Positions 55,662 through 64,000 of a stretch of 64,000 nucleotides of DNA are shown here, piece by piece (within the stretch, counting starts at the first letter, position 1; every line of letters begins with the position of its first letter). The translations under genes and the position numbers were made by a program. Below the pieces are notes generated by a model. The model searched no databases and was not told the origin of the DNA. It saw only the letters and a list, made by a program, of their open reading frames with translations. The stretch is taken from contig JADBJL010000090.1 of the NCBI GenBank assembly GCA_014874455.1, positions 99,132 through 163,131 of the forward strand, read 5' to 3'. Source of the stretch: Thermomicrobiaceae bacterium (lineage in GTDB: Bacteria; Chloroflexota; Chloroflexia; Thermomicrobiales; Thermomicrobiaceae).

Positions 55662-56116
55662 CTGACTGACGACCACGACCGGTGCTAGCCAGGGGCCGTC
55701 CCTCCCGATGGCGCCGACTTCCTCAGGCGAAGCGACTGCACCTGGGCATGCGCATCCCCTTCTGGCAAGCAACCAGGCGGAGGGACTCTCGGCCTGGTCT
55801 ATACAATCCGCACGTGGCCTCGGTTGTCGGCCCTACTGTGCTATGCCCTCGTGCCACCGGCTACTGCGCGGTCGATGCCTAGCAGGGCGATCGCGCCGAT
55901 GATCCACCCGACGATGCTCACCGCTCTGTTCCCTTCACGCGACAGCCCACCCCCACTCGGTGCAGGCAACGCGTCAAGGGGTTGACAGAAGCAGAGCAGC
56001 CCGACAGCACCTCGGCGGCCAGGCACATCCAAGGGCTGGCCGTCGGGCTAGCGCTCGCTTCGCTCGAGCAGAGCGCGAGCATTCACGATCGGATTCTCGT
56101 CGCTGCGGTCTCCGGA
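55662..56116. other. Intergenic stretch after the tRNA cluster
   Basis: No convincing gene lies here. ACCAGGC (55772-55778) and GCCTGGT (55792-55798) form a hairpin with a 13-base loop, followed by CTATACAATCC; it may end the tRNA transcript. A minus-strand frame near 55870-55920 encodes a hydrophobic segment SIVGWIIGAIALLGIDRAV, too short to assign. The rest shows nothing. Confidence 0.5.
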
Positions 56117-56632
56117 CTACGAATCGCGATGCTGGCTGCCCTCTGGCGTCATCCGCTCCGCGATCCTTGCCAGCAGCACGTATCGGAAGGGCCGGCCGCG
56201 AAAGCACTGAATCGCCGCATAGACCCCGTAGGCGATGGCACCCAGGGAAAGAAAGACCGAAGCCACGACCGTGATCGACGCGACGCCCACGATGCTGACC
56301 AACCAGATAGTCCCGGCCGCGCCGAACGATTCGCCCTCCTGGCCGGCCCTCAGCACGAGCGGCCAGACTGCCACGAACGGTATCCAGAGCAGGCCAACCA
56401 GCATGAACGCAAACACGATACTCAAAATATAGACCCCAATCTGGTAGAGTGCCGCCTGCGCTGCGTGAAACCCCACGTAGCCCGATCGTTCGCGCTCTCG
56501 CCACCAGATGACCAGGGAGATGACGGCACCCCACAGCGAAGCCAGGATCAAGAGGTGCGCAACACCAGCCAGCGTTCGTTCGGCATCTCTCGGTGACTCG
56601 CCCGCAACGCCCACTAGTACGCCCGTGCCCAA
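56117..56632 (-). CDS. DUF4870-like membrane protein
   Basis: A 171-residue protein resembling the DUF4870 (Tic20-like) family. The opening ERTLAGVAHLLILASLWGAVISLVIWW, followed by ERSGYVGFHAAQAALYQIGVYI with the conserved His-Ala-x-Gln-Ala, then FIPFVAVWPL-like and a long third and fourth helix region, fits this group. The TTG start at 56632 lies inside the end of proS (19-bp overlap); a GTG at 56614, overlapping the proS TAG by one base, is an alternative. Function unknown. Confidence 0.7.
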   Translation of the reverse strand: MGTGVLVGVAGESPRDAERTLAGVAHLLILASLWGAVISLVIWWRERERSGYVGFHAAQAALYQIGVYILSIVFAFMLVGLLWIPFVAVWPLVLRAGQEGESFGAAGTIWLVSIVGVASITVVASVFLSLGAIAYGVYAAIQCFRGRPFRYVLLARIAERMTPEGSQHRDS

Positions 56633-58068
56633 ATCACTTGGAACCGTCCAGCCTCACCGCAGACGAGACACGGGCCGACCTGTTCCGGCTGCTCGAACGG
56701 GATACAGCGAATGGTCGCACGGGTCTCAGCCTTCACCCGCGCCTCGCACTCGGCACTCCCACACCAGAACGCGCGTGAGAACCCGGCGTTGGCGGCCACG
56801 CGCTCCTTGAGGCGCTCATAATCGCTGACATCCTCGGTGTGCGTGTCCAGCATTCGCTTCGCTGCAGCGAAGAGGCTGTGTTGGACGTCGTCCAGAGTCT
56901 CAGTCACGGCCTTCGTGAGCCCGCTGATCGGGATGGCCTGGCGCTTGCCGAGCACGTCGCGCCGAACCAACGTCACCTGTTCCTGAGCCACGTCGCGCGG
57001 CCCGATCTCCAACCGCACCGGCACGCCTTTGAGATCCCAGTCGTTGAACTTCCAGCCGGGCGTCTTGTCCTCCCGCAGGTCAGCGTGCACACGCACGACG
57101 TCGCGCAACAGGCCACGTACCCGGTCGACCGCTCCCTCGACCTTGACGCGCTCGTCGTCGCTGCGCCAAATCGGCACGATCACGACCTGGATGGGCGCCA
57201 CCCGCGGCGGGAGCTTCAGTCCCCGGTCGTCACCGTGCACCATGACCATCGCGCCGATGGTACGGTGCGAGAGCCCCCAGCTTGTGTTGAAGGCGTAGCG
57301 CCGCTTACCCTCGGCATCGAGGAACTGGATATCGAAGACGCGCCCGAAGTGATCTCCCAGATTATGGGAAGTCGCGGATTGGAGCGCCCAGTGCTTGCCA
57401 CCCATCATCGCCTCGATCGTATAGGTGCGCAGCGCCCCAGCGAACTTTTCCGATTCGGTCTTCTGTCCCGGTATCACGGGCAGGGCGAGTTCGGTCTCCA
57501 CGAAGTCACGATAGACCTCGAGCATCAACCGGGCACGCTCCTCAGCTTCGTCCAGCGTCGCATGCACGGTGTGCCCTTCCTGCCACAGGAACTCCAGCGT
57601 GCGCAGGAACGCCCGTGGCCGCTCCTCCCAGCGCACCACGCTACACCACTGGTTGATCAAGATCGGCAAGTCGCGGTACGACTGTACCCAACGAGCGAAC
57701 ATCGGGCAGATAATGGCCTCGGAGGTCGGTCGCACCGCCCAGGGCTCCTCGAGTTCCCTGTCGCCACCGCGCGTGACCCAGGCCACCTCGGGCGCAAAGC
57801 CAGCGATATGTTCCGCTTCCCGCTCGATCATGCTCTTGGGGATGAAGAGCGGGAAGTAGGCGTTCTGCACCCCTGTCTCCTTGATCCGCCGATCGAGTTC
57901 CGCTTGCATGTGCTCCCAAAGCGCGAAGCCGTAGGGCCGGATGACCTTCGTCCCTCGCACCGGGGAGTCGTCGGCCAGCTCTGCCTTCCGGACGACCTCG
58001 ACGTACCACCGGTCGAAGTCGTCCTCCTGCTCGATCAGCTCCTCGACGAACTTGCGCTCCGTCGTCAT
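56614..58068 (-). CDS. proS: Prolyl-tRNA synthetase, archaeal/eukaryotic type
   Basis: A 484-residue ProRS of the short type without the bacterial INS editing domain. Class II motifs are present: VIRPYGFALWEHMQAELDRR, AYFPLFIP, WAVRPTSEAIICPMFARW, WCSVVRWEERPRAFLRTLEFLWQEGHTVH-type sequence and NTSWGLSHRTIGAMVMVHGDDRGL-type motif 3. The anticodon domain follows, and the C-terminus has the zinc-like region with Cys in WCGSAECEARV and CLVCGEAGRFQVIWARAY. This form is found in Archaea, Eukarya and some bacteria including Deinococcus-Thermus and Chloroflexota. ATG 58068 has GGGAGG upstream. Confidence 0.95.
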   Translation of the reverse strand: MTTERKFVEELIEQEDDFDRWYVEVVRKAELADDSPVRGTKVIRPYGFALWEHMQAELDRRIKETGVQNAYFPLFIPKSMIEREAEHIAGFAPEVAWVTRGGDRELEEPWAVRPTSEAIICPMFARWVQSYRDLPILINQWCSVVRWEERPRAFLRTLEFLWQEGHTVHATLDEAEERARLMLEVYRDFVETELALPVIPGQKTESEKFAGALRTYTIEAMMGGKHWALQSATSHNLGDHFGRVFDIQFLDAEGKRRYAFNTSWGLSHRTIGAMVMVHGDDRGLKLPPRVAPIQVVIVPIWRSDDERVKVEGAVDRVRGLLRDVVRVHADLREDKTPGWKFNDWDLKGVPVRLEIGPRDVAQEQVTLVRRDVLGKRQAIPISGLTKAVTETLDDVQHSLFAAAKRMLDTHTEDVSDYERLKERVAANAGFSRAFWCGSAECEARVKAETRATIRCIPFEQPEQVGPCLVCGEAGRFQVIWARAY

Positions 58069-58182
58069 GATCGCCGTCCTCCCACCGGAAACCGGGCTAC
58101 CGGCCCGGCGCTCTGCGCCACCGCACCAGGCCCTTCGCGCTTAGCCTACTCGAGCGAGGCGAGTCCTGCGAGCGGACGTGTG

Positions 58183-58188
58183 TACAAT
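58183..58188 (+). promoter_or_regulatory. Possible -10 of pfkA
   Basis: TACAAT on the plus strand, 95 bases before the pfkA ATG. No good -35 lies 16-18 bases upstream, so activation or another sigma factor may be needed. Confidence 0.35.
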
Positions 58189-58197
58189 GCAGTGGAA

Positions 58198-58224
58198 CCG
58201 AAGCCATCGCACGATGCGCTTCGG
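58198..58224. repeat. Hairpin shared by the divergent proS and pfkA transcripts
   Basis: CCGAAGC (58198-58204) with GCTTCGG (58218-58224), and inside it CATCG (58205-58209) with CGATG (58212-58216), loop CA and one bulged C at 58217, giving 12 base pairs. It lies between the proS -10 (minus strand) and the pfkA -10 (plus strand), so it would be at the 5' end of both mRNAs. Confidence 0.7.
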
Positions 58225-58228
58225 TCGG

Positions 58229-58256
58229 ATTATACCGTGCCGGCCGCATGCGACAG
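58229..58256 (-). promoter_or_regulatory. Promoter of proS
   Basis: TATAAT (58234-58229), a full consensus -10, and CTGTCG (58256-58251) with a 16-base spacer on the minus strand. The start would be near 58222, giving a leader of about 154 bases that begins with the shared hairpin. Confidence 0.55.
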
Positions 58257-58282
58257 GCTGACTGTGGGAGCCTGGTGTTGAA

Positions 58283-59431
58283 ATGGTATCCACGATCCGG
58301 CGAATAGGAGTCCTGACTGCGGGCGGGGATGCACCCGGGCTGAACGCAGCCGTCCGCGCGGTGACCAAGAGCGCGATCCTTACCCACGGGTGGTCGGTCA
58401 TCGGCTTCGAGGACGGCTTCGAAGGAGTGCTGACCGGCCGAGCCCGCCCGCTGACGATCGACTCGGTAAGGGGGCTCCTCCCGCTCGGTGGGACGATGCT
58501 CGGCACGACCAACCGCACGAATCCTTTCTGGTGTGCGCTCCCTGAACTGGGTGACCGCGAACCGCGTGACCACAGCCAGACGTTCGTCCAGTCGCTCGAA
58601 CGCTTCGGGGTCGACGCGCTGATCGTGATCGGCGGTGACGGCAGCCTGACTGTGGCCTTCCGTTTGATGCAGCTCGGTGTACCGGTCGTCGGTATTCCGA
58701 AGACCATTGATAACGATGTTCGCGGCACAGAGGCAACGATCGGCTTCGACACGGCAGTCAGTGTCGCGACAGAAGCAATTGATCGGCTCCACAGTACCGC
58801 TGAGAGCCACCACCGAGTCATGCTGCTCGAGCTTATGGGCCGTACCGCAGGCTGGATCGCGCTCTACGCCGGACTGGCTGGCGGCGCCGATGCGATCCTG
58901 ATACCGGAAATCCCGTTCGTGCTCGAGGAAGTGGTCGAGGTCATCACCAGGCGCGAGCGCTCGGGACGTCGCTTCACGATCGTCGCTGTGGCTGAGGGCG
59001 CCCAGCCGCGCGGCGGCGAGGCCGTGTACGAAGTCACCGGCCCCCAGCCCTACCAGCGCAAGTATGGCGGGGTCTGCAAAGTCCTCGAGGCGGAACTGGC
59101 GCAGCGGGTATCACTGGAAGTTCGCTCCCTCGCGCTTGCCCACCTCCAGCGCGGCGGGCCGCCCACCGCTCGTGACCGAGCCCTGGCAACAGCACTCGGC
59201 TGTGCTGCCACCGACGCCATCGCTTCAGGGGCTTTCGGACACATGGTCGCCGTCCGCAACGATCCACGGGGCCAGCCGATCCCCTCCGTTGTCACCGTGC
59301 CACTCGCCGAGCCGGCCCGCGGTCCACGTCAGGTACCGCTGACCCACCCGCTTCTCGATGCGTCCAGACGACTGGGGATCAGCCTGGGCGAGCCTCGCGG
59401 TGAATCAGGCGCGAGTGGTGGAGATTCTTAA
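58283..59431 (+). CDS. pfkA: 6-phosphofructokinase, G/K type
   Basis: Phosphorylates fructose 6-phosphate in glycolysis. The 382 residues include GVLTAGGDAPGLNAAVRAV, GGDGS (Gly120 at the E. coli Gly104 position), PKTIDND (Lys140 at the Gly124 position) and MGRTAGWIALYAGLAGGAD. Gly at the first site points to ATP, Lys at the second to PPi-type or mixed-substrate group III enzymes, which are frequent in Actinobacteria and relatives. The C-terminal 30 residues are extended and Gly/Ser-rich. ATG 58283 has GGGAG about 12 bases upstream. It ends one base before the HypE-like gene begins. Confidence 0.9.
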   Translation: MVSTIRRIGVLTAGGDAPGLNAAVRAVTKSAILTHGWSVIGFEDGFEGVLTGRARPLTIDSVRGLLPLGGTMLGTTNRTNPFWCALPELGDREPRDHSQTFVQSLERFGVDALIVIGGDGSLTVAFRLMQLGVPVVGIPKTIDNDVRGTEATIGFDTAVSVATEAIDRLHSTAESHHRVMLLELMGRTAGWIALYAGLAGGADAILIPEIPFVLEEVVEVITRRERSGRRFTIVAVAEGAQPRGGEAVYEVTGPQPYQRKYGGVCKVLEAELAQRVSLEVRSLALAHLQRGGPPTARDRALATALGCAATDAIASGAFGHMVAVRNDPRGQPIPSVVTVPLAEPARGPRQVPLTHPLLDASRRLGISLGEPRGESGASGGDS

Positions 59432-59432
59432 C

Positions 59433-60461
59433 GTGACACACTTCCTACCGGTCGGCAAGGTGCCGCTGGAACTCCTTGCGCAGTTCCTCAGCGACCTCCC
59501 TCTGGACGAGTCGGTCGTGCTCGGGCCCGGAATCGGTCGGGATGCCGCCGCTGTCCGATTCGGCGATCAGCTCCTTGTCCTCAAGACCGACCCCATCACG
59601 TTCGTCACAGAGGAGATCGGCTGGTACGCCGTCAATGTGAACGCCAACGACGTCGCCTGCCTCGGGGCGACTCCGCGCTGGTTCTTGGCCAGTGTGCTTC
59701 TGCCCGAAGGTAGAACCACGCCGGAGCTCGTCCAGCGGATAGGCGAAGGACTACGTTCGGCGTGCGCCGGGCTCGGCGTGACCTTGATCGGGGGCCACAC
59801 CGAGATCACACCCGGGCTCGATCATCCGATCGTCGTCGGAATGATGGTCGGCACCGTCGAGCCCGACCGCCTGATCCGGCCCGATCGAGCACGGCCCGGA
59901 GACGCTCTCCTGCTCGCTCGCGGCATCGCGATCGAAGGCACCGCGATCCTCGCCCGCGAGTGCGCGAGCAGGCTTGCCGAGCACTTCGACGCCTCGTTCC
60001 TGGCCCGATGTCGCGCCTTCCTCTACGACCCCGGCATCAGCGTCGTGCGGGCCGCTCGACTCCTGCAGGAGCGACTGGACGACCGACTCCATGCGCTCCA
60101 CGACCCGACCGAGGGCGGTCTCGCCACTGGCCTGCGTGAACTCGCTCTCGCTGGCGGTCTCGGCTTGACCATCGACGCGCGTTCGATTCCGATCTACCCG
60201 GAGACGCGCGCGCTGTGCGACGTGCTCGCGATCGATCCTTTAGGGTTGATCGCCTCAGGAGCCCTCGTCGCTGTCATCGCGCCCGAGGCGACAGACGAGG
60301 CGCTGAGCCTGCTCCGAGACGCAGGTACGCCAGCGGCGATCATCGGCGAGCTCGAAGCTGACCCGACACGCATGGAGATGCGCATCGCTTCTGGGGTAGT
60401 GCCATTGCCAGAATTCCGGGTCGACGAGCTAGCCCGGCTGTTCGCCGAGGGACGCTGCTGA
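59433..60461 (+). CDS. HypE-like AIR synthase family protein with C-terminal Cys
   Basis: A 342-residue AIR synthase/HypE fold protein, which binds ATP in its PurM-like domain. GPGIGRDAAAVRFGDQLLVLKTD, YAVNVNANDVACLGATPRWFLA, GVTLIGGHTEITP and HDPTEGGLATGLRELALAGG are the expected family segments. The last residue is Cys (FAEGRC). In HypE a C-terminal Cys in PRIC carries the thiocyanate that becomes the CN ligand of [NiFe] hydrogenase. No other hyp or hydrogenase genes lie in the window. The GTG 59433 is preferred; another GTG at 59415 would overlap pfkA. A ThiL-like or other AIRS activity is possible. Confidence 0.72.
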   Translation: MTHFLPVGKVPLELLAQFLSDLPLDESVVLGPGIGRDAAAVRFGDQLLVLKTDPITFVTEEIGWYAVNVNANDVACLGATPRWFLASVLLPEGRTTPELVQRIGEGLRSACAGLGVTLIGGHTEITPGLDHPIVVGMMVGTVEPDRLIRPDRARPGDALLLARGIAIEGTAILARECASRLAEHFDASFLARCRAFLYDPGISVVRAARLLQERLDDRLHALHDPTEGGLATGLRELALAGGLGLTIDARSIPIYPETRALCDVLAIDPLGLIASGALVAVIAPEATDEALSLLRDAGTPAAIIGELEADPTRMEMRIASGVVPLPEFRVDELARLFAEGRC

Positions 60462-60522
60462 GCCGGCATCGGCGCTGAGGTAGGCGCTGGGCACTGACGC
60501 CTCGCCAGAACGGATGAGCGCC

Positions 60523-61722
60523 CTACGATTTCGGCATGCGCTGCAGCGCCTCGTAGGCGGGCCTCGGGCTCCAGTCCGGGTTGAGTACCGACCACGGGCC
60601 TTTCTCGTCCTCCGGCCCGACGATCGTCGAGAAGTTCAGGTTCCAGACGAACATCCCGGTCACCCAGGGCCACTGCGTGCGGGCGATCTCAAAGGCTCGC
60701 ACCAGGTACTGCGCCTGCTCCTGTTCGCTCACATGGGCCCCGTACTCGTAGCCCGGGGCCGGGTTCGCTGTCGTCCATCCGAACTCGGTAATCCAGACCG
60801 GCCGGGTATCGCCATGCTTCTCCATCACCGCCCGGAGTTGCTCGGCACGCCGGAAATAGAAGCTGGGGTGATCCCGCCATCCGGGGCCGGGGCCAGGATT
60901 GTCGGGCCACATGGTGTCAGGTGGGTTATGCGTCGCGTTCGCGTGGACGCCGAGCACATCGAAGTACTTCGTGCACCTCCCCCCGTCTAGCTGATAGAAC
61001 TGCTCGAGGTAGTACACGTCGTCGATCGCGATGGTGGGGTCATTGACCCCGGTGGGCGTCAGCCCGCCGAACACGACCAGGATCCCCGGATCAGCCTGCT
61101 TGATCCCCTCGTAGCCCGCCTGAAGCAGCCGGCAATATGGCTCTATCTTGACATGGCCGCCAAAGGCATAGGACAGGTTCTGCTCGTTCCAGATCTCCCA
61201 CGCCTGGATCTGACCACGGTAGCGCCGCGCCAGCCGACGCATCGCCTCTTCGAAGGGCTGATAGTCTGCAAGAAGCTCTTCGCCTGAGGGGTCGCGCGCC
61301 CATTCGGGCGGCTCGACGATGGATACGAGGATGTTGATCCCGTGCGGGGCGTAGGCCGAGACCAGGCGGTCGAGAGGTCTGAAATCCCACTGGCCTGGCT
61401 CTCTCTCGAGCGCCTTCCACTCGACCTGAACGCGAACCCAGCGGAAGCCTGCCGCTTTGACCATCTCGGCCGTGCGCTGGTTGAACTGATCACCCTCATC
61501 GTCTCCGCGCCACGCCACATTGAACCCGTAGGCGAACTCCTGTCGCGTGGCCTGCCCGGCGGGCGTCCCGGCCTCGTCTGGGGTCGACGTGCCGACCGCT
61601 GTGGGGGCTGCGGAGGTGGGGCTGACCGGAGAAGAGGACGGTGTTGGCGGTGCGCTTCGACAGGCCACGAGGATCAGCAGCAGCAGGCAAGCGAACCAGG
61701 CTCGTGTTCCTCGACGCTTCAC
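60523..61722 (-). CDS. Glycoside hydrolase-like lipoprotein (clan A TIM barrel)
   Basis: A 399-residue secreted lipoprotein. The signal peptide ends LLLLILVACRS, with VAC as lipobox. A linker of about 45 residues rich in Ser, Pro and Thr follows. The barrel begins with YGFNVAWRGDD and has WVRVQVEWKALER, WEIWNEQN with Asn-Glu as the acid/base pair, and WITEFGWTTANP with Glu as the nucleophile near residue 325. These resemble GH39/GH5-type hydrolases. Target sugar unknown. GTG 61722 is preferred because the upstream GGGGGAGGGAAGGGG acts as ribosome site; an ATG at 61749 would lie within that sequence. It converges on the HypE-like gene. Confidence 0.83.
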   Translation of the reverse strand: MKRRGTRAWFACLLLLILVACRSAPPTPSSSPVSPTSAAPTAVGTSTPDEAGTPAGQATRQEFAYGFNVAWRGDDEGDQFNQRTAEMVKAAGFRWVRVQVEWKALEREPGQWDFRPLDRLVSAYAPHGINILVSIVEPPEWARDPSGEELLADYQPFEEAMRRLARRYRGQIQAWEIWNEQNLSYAFGGHVKIEPYCRLLQAGYEGIKQADPGILVVFGGLTPTGVNDPTIAIDDVYYLEQFYQLDGGRCTKYFDVLGVHANATHNPPDTMWPDNPGPGPGWRDHPSFYFRRAEQLRAVMEKHGDTRPVWITEFGWTTANPAPGYEYGAHVSEQEQAQYLVRAFEIARTQWPWVTGMFVWNLNFSTIVGPEDEKGPWSVLNPDWSPRPAYEALQRMPKS

Positions 61723-62090
61723 GACTCGGCGCCCCCTTCCCTCCCCCATTGAACGTACCAGAGCGGTTGTGGTCGTTGTTCATGTCGATCCGATGCCGCA
61801 TCGAGGCAGGGACGGCAGACAGAGCCGGCCGGAAAACCGGCGACGCAAAGGAGCTCGTCGCGCCTGGGAGATGACGTGTAGGCACGATTGCCCCGCAGCG
61901 ACAGCGTCGACGGATAGGCGCGCGGCTAGGCGCAGTAAGCGGCGGTAGGGCGCACTGCGCACGACAGGCCCAGGCTCGATCCGACCAGGTTCGACCGAGC
62001 GCACAGAGAGCGGCCCCCTGTCGTCTCTCCCGTCTCCGTAACGGAGCAACCTGCCGAGGTAGCAGGACACCGTCCGACGGGGATAGTTAC

Positions 62091-62109
62091 GCCAGGCACC
62101 GTACCTGGC
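62091..62109. repeat. Palindrome A, related to palindrome B
   Basis: A 19-base palindrome centred at 62100 with outer arms GCCAGG and CCTGGC and one mismatched pair. The core CAGGCACCGTACCTG differs from palindrome B at two positions. The two centres are 45 bases apart. Confidence 0.6.
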
Positions 62110-62137
62110 GCGGCGGGCAAACCCGTCGTCGCTAGCG

Positions 62138-62152
62138 CAGGCACGGTGCCTG
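62138..62152. repeat. Palindrome B, related to palindrome A
   Basis: A 15-base perfect palindrome, CAGGCACGGTGCCTG, centred at 62145. With palindrome A it forms a pair of sites spaced about four helical turns, as expected for operator pairs. It is 40 bases after the acs stop on the minus strand. Confidence 0.65.
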
Positions 62153-62162
62153 ATGAATGTTC

Positions 62163-62187
62163 CTCAGGCCGGTCAGTGACGCCTGAG
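62163..62187 (-). terminator. Hairpin after acs
   Basis: CTCAGGC (62163-62169) and GCCTGAG (62181-62187), loop of 11 bases, starting four bases after the acs stop codon on the minus strand. No T-run follows, so it is a weak or factor-assisted terminator. Confidence 0.45.
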
Positions 62188-62191
62188 CCGT

Positions 62192-64000
<1,809 letters not shown>

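Larger units (their letters stand above)
61723..62191. other. Intergenic stretch between acs and the hydrolase gene
   Basis: No convincing gene is seen in this stretch of about 470 bases. It holds two related palindromes (62091-62109 and 62138-62152), a hairpin after acs (62163-62187), and a small hairpin CTCCG-TTA-CGGAG around 62033-62045. No promoter for the hydrolase gene is clear. Riboswitch classes I know did not match. Confidence 0.5.

Noticed and set aside
55186..55662. Minus-strand reading frame over the tRNA genes with EGVGFEPTR-type repeats
   Set aside because: This is the well-known spurious translation of tRNA-Ser and similar sequences. The three tRNA cloverleafs explain the region.
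61940..62090. M-box, c-di-GMP or other known riboswitch in the acs-hydrolase gap
   Set aside because: I compared the sequence with remembered consensus elements and found only simple hairpins; none of the conserved cores matched.

Overview
The window looks like a chromosomal segment of a GC-rich, probably thermophilic bacterium of the Chloroflexota, most likely class Thermomicrobia. This is inferred from family content: an archaeal/eukaryotic-type ProRS, an ETF plus FadF-type electron-transfer operon, a c-di-AMP receptor, SEDS/PBP wall genes, and heavy use of GTG and TTG starts with 4-bp overlaps. No phage, insertion sequence, CRISPR array or rRNA was seen. Most of the window is housekeeping sequence. 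The accessory parts are about 8.3-17 kb (surface polysaccharide), 29.5-30.7 kb (a decaying HEPN/nucleotidyltransferase module), 36.2-37.0 kb (nucleotidyltransferase plus phosphoesterase pair) and 44.3-45.1 kb (gene remnants).

Layout. 1-8.3 kb, minus strand: mtnP, an FtsW/RodA-PBP pair with an ATGA overlap, a zincin-like protein, a membrane protein, gyrB and plsX (cut by the window edge). 8.4-17.0 kb, plus strand: a seven-gene tightly overlapping surface-polysaccharide cluster. 17-18.9 kb, minus: a propeller lipoprotein and an M23 peptidase. 19.1-27.5 kb: holA, rpsT (opposite strand), murJ, lepA, a methylase-MazG fusion and aspS. 27.6-30.7 kb, minus: a Rieske fusion protein and the decaying module. 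30.9-35.3 kb, plus: etfB-etfA-membrane protein-FadF-type oxidoreductase. 35.5-42.1 kb: metallophosphoesterase, nucleotidyltransferase, PHP protein, dnaE and an XRE regulator. 42.3-44.3 kb, plus: a cyclohydrolase-family gene, folD and a small membrane protein. 45.1-51.5 kb, minus: alaS, a large membrane-anchored protein, ruvX, a c-di-AMP receptor and an S2P-like protein. 51.9-55.1 kb, plus: a cation/proton antiporter and a subtilisin. 55.3-55.7 kb: three tRNA genes. 56.1-64.0 kb: a membrane protein and proS (minus), pfkA and a HypE-like gene (plus), a glycoside hydrolase-like lipoprotein and acs (minus, 5' end outside the window).

How the genes fit together. The ETF operon should pass electrons from flavin dehydrogenases to the quinone pool. 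The cyclohydrolase-family gene and folD overlap by 20 bp and belong to one folate C1 pathway. FolD has lost both residues associated with cyclohydrolase activity, which suggests a split of labour between the two proteins. The wall and surface genes (FtsW/RodA, PBP, MurJ, M23, two Wzy-like ligases, Wzx, one GT4, UDP-xylose synthase) form two separate clusters. alaS, ruvX, the c-di-AMP receptor and an S2P homologue with a broken HExxH motif are close together on one strand.

The strongest leads are the FolD/FchA complementarity, the S2P-like pseudoprotease with CBS domains, the HEPN gene with two amber stops, the nucleotidyltransferase-phosphoesterase pair, the Rieske fusion, the HypE-like protein ending in Cys, the tRNA-Arg with anticodon GCG, and the hairpin shared by the divergent proS and pfkA promoters. 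All starts, motifs and repeats were read by eye, and no database search was run.
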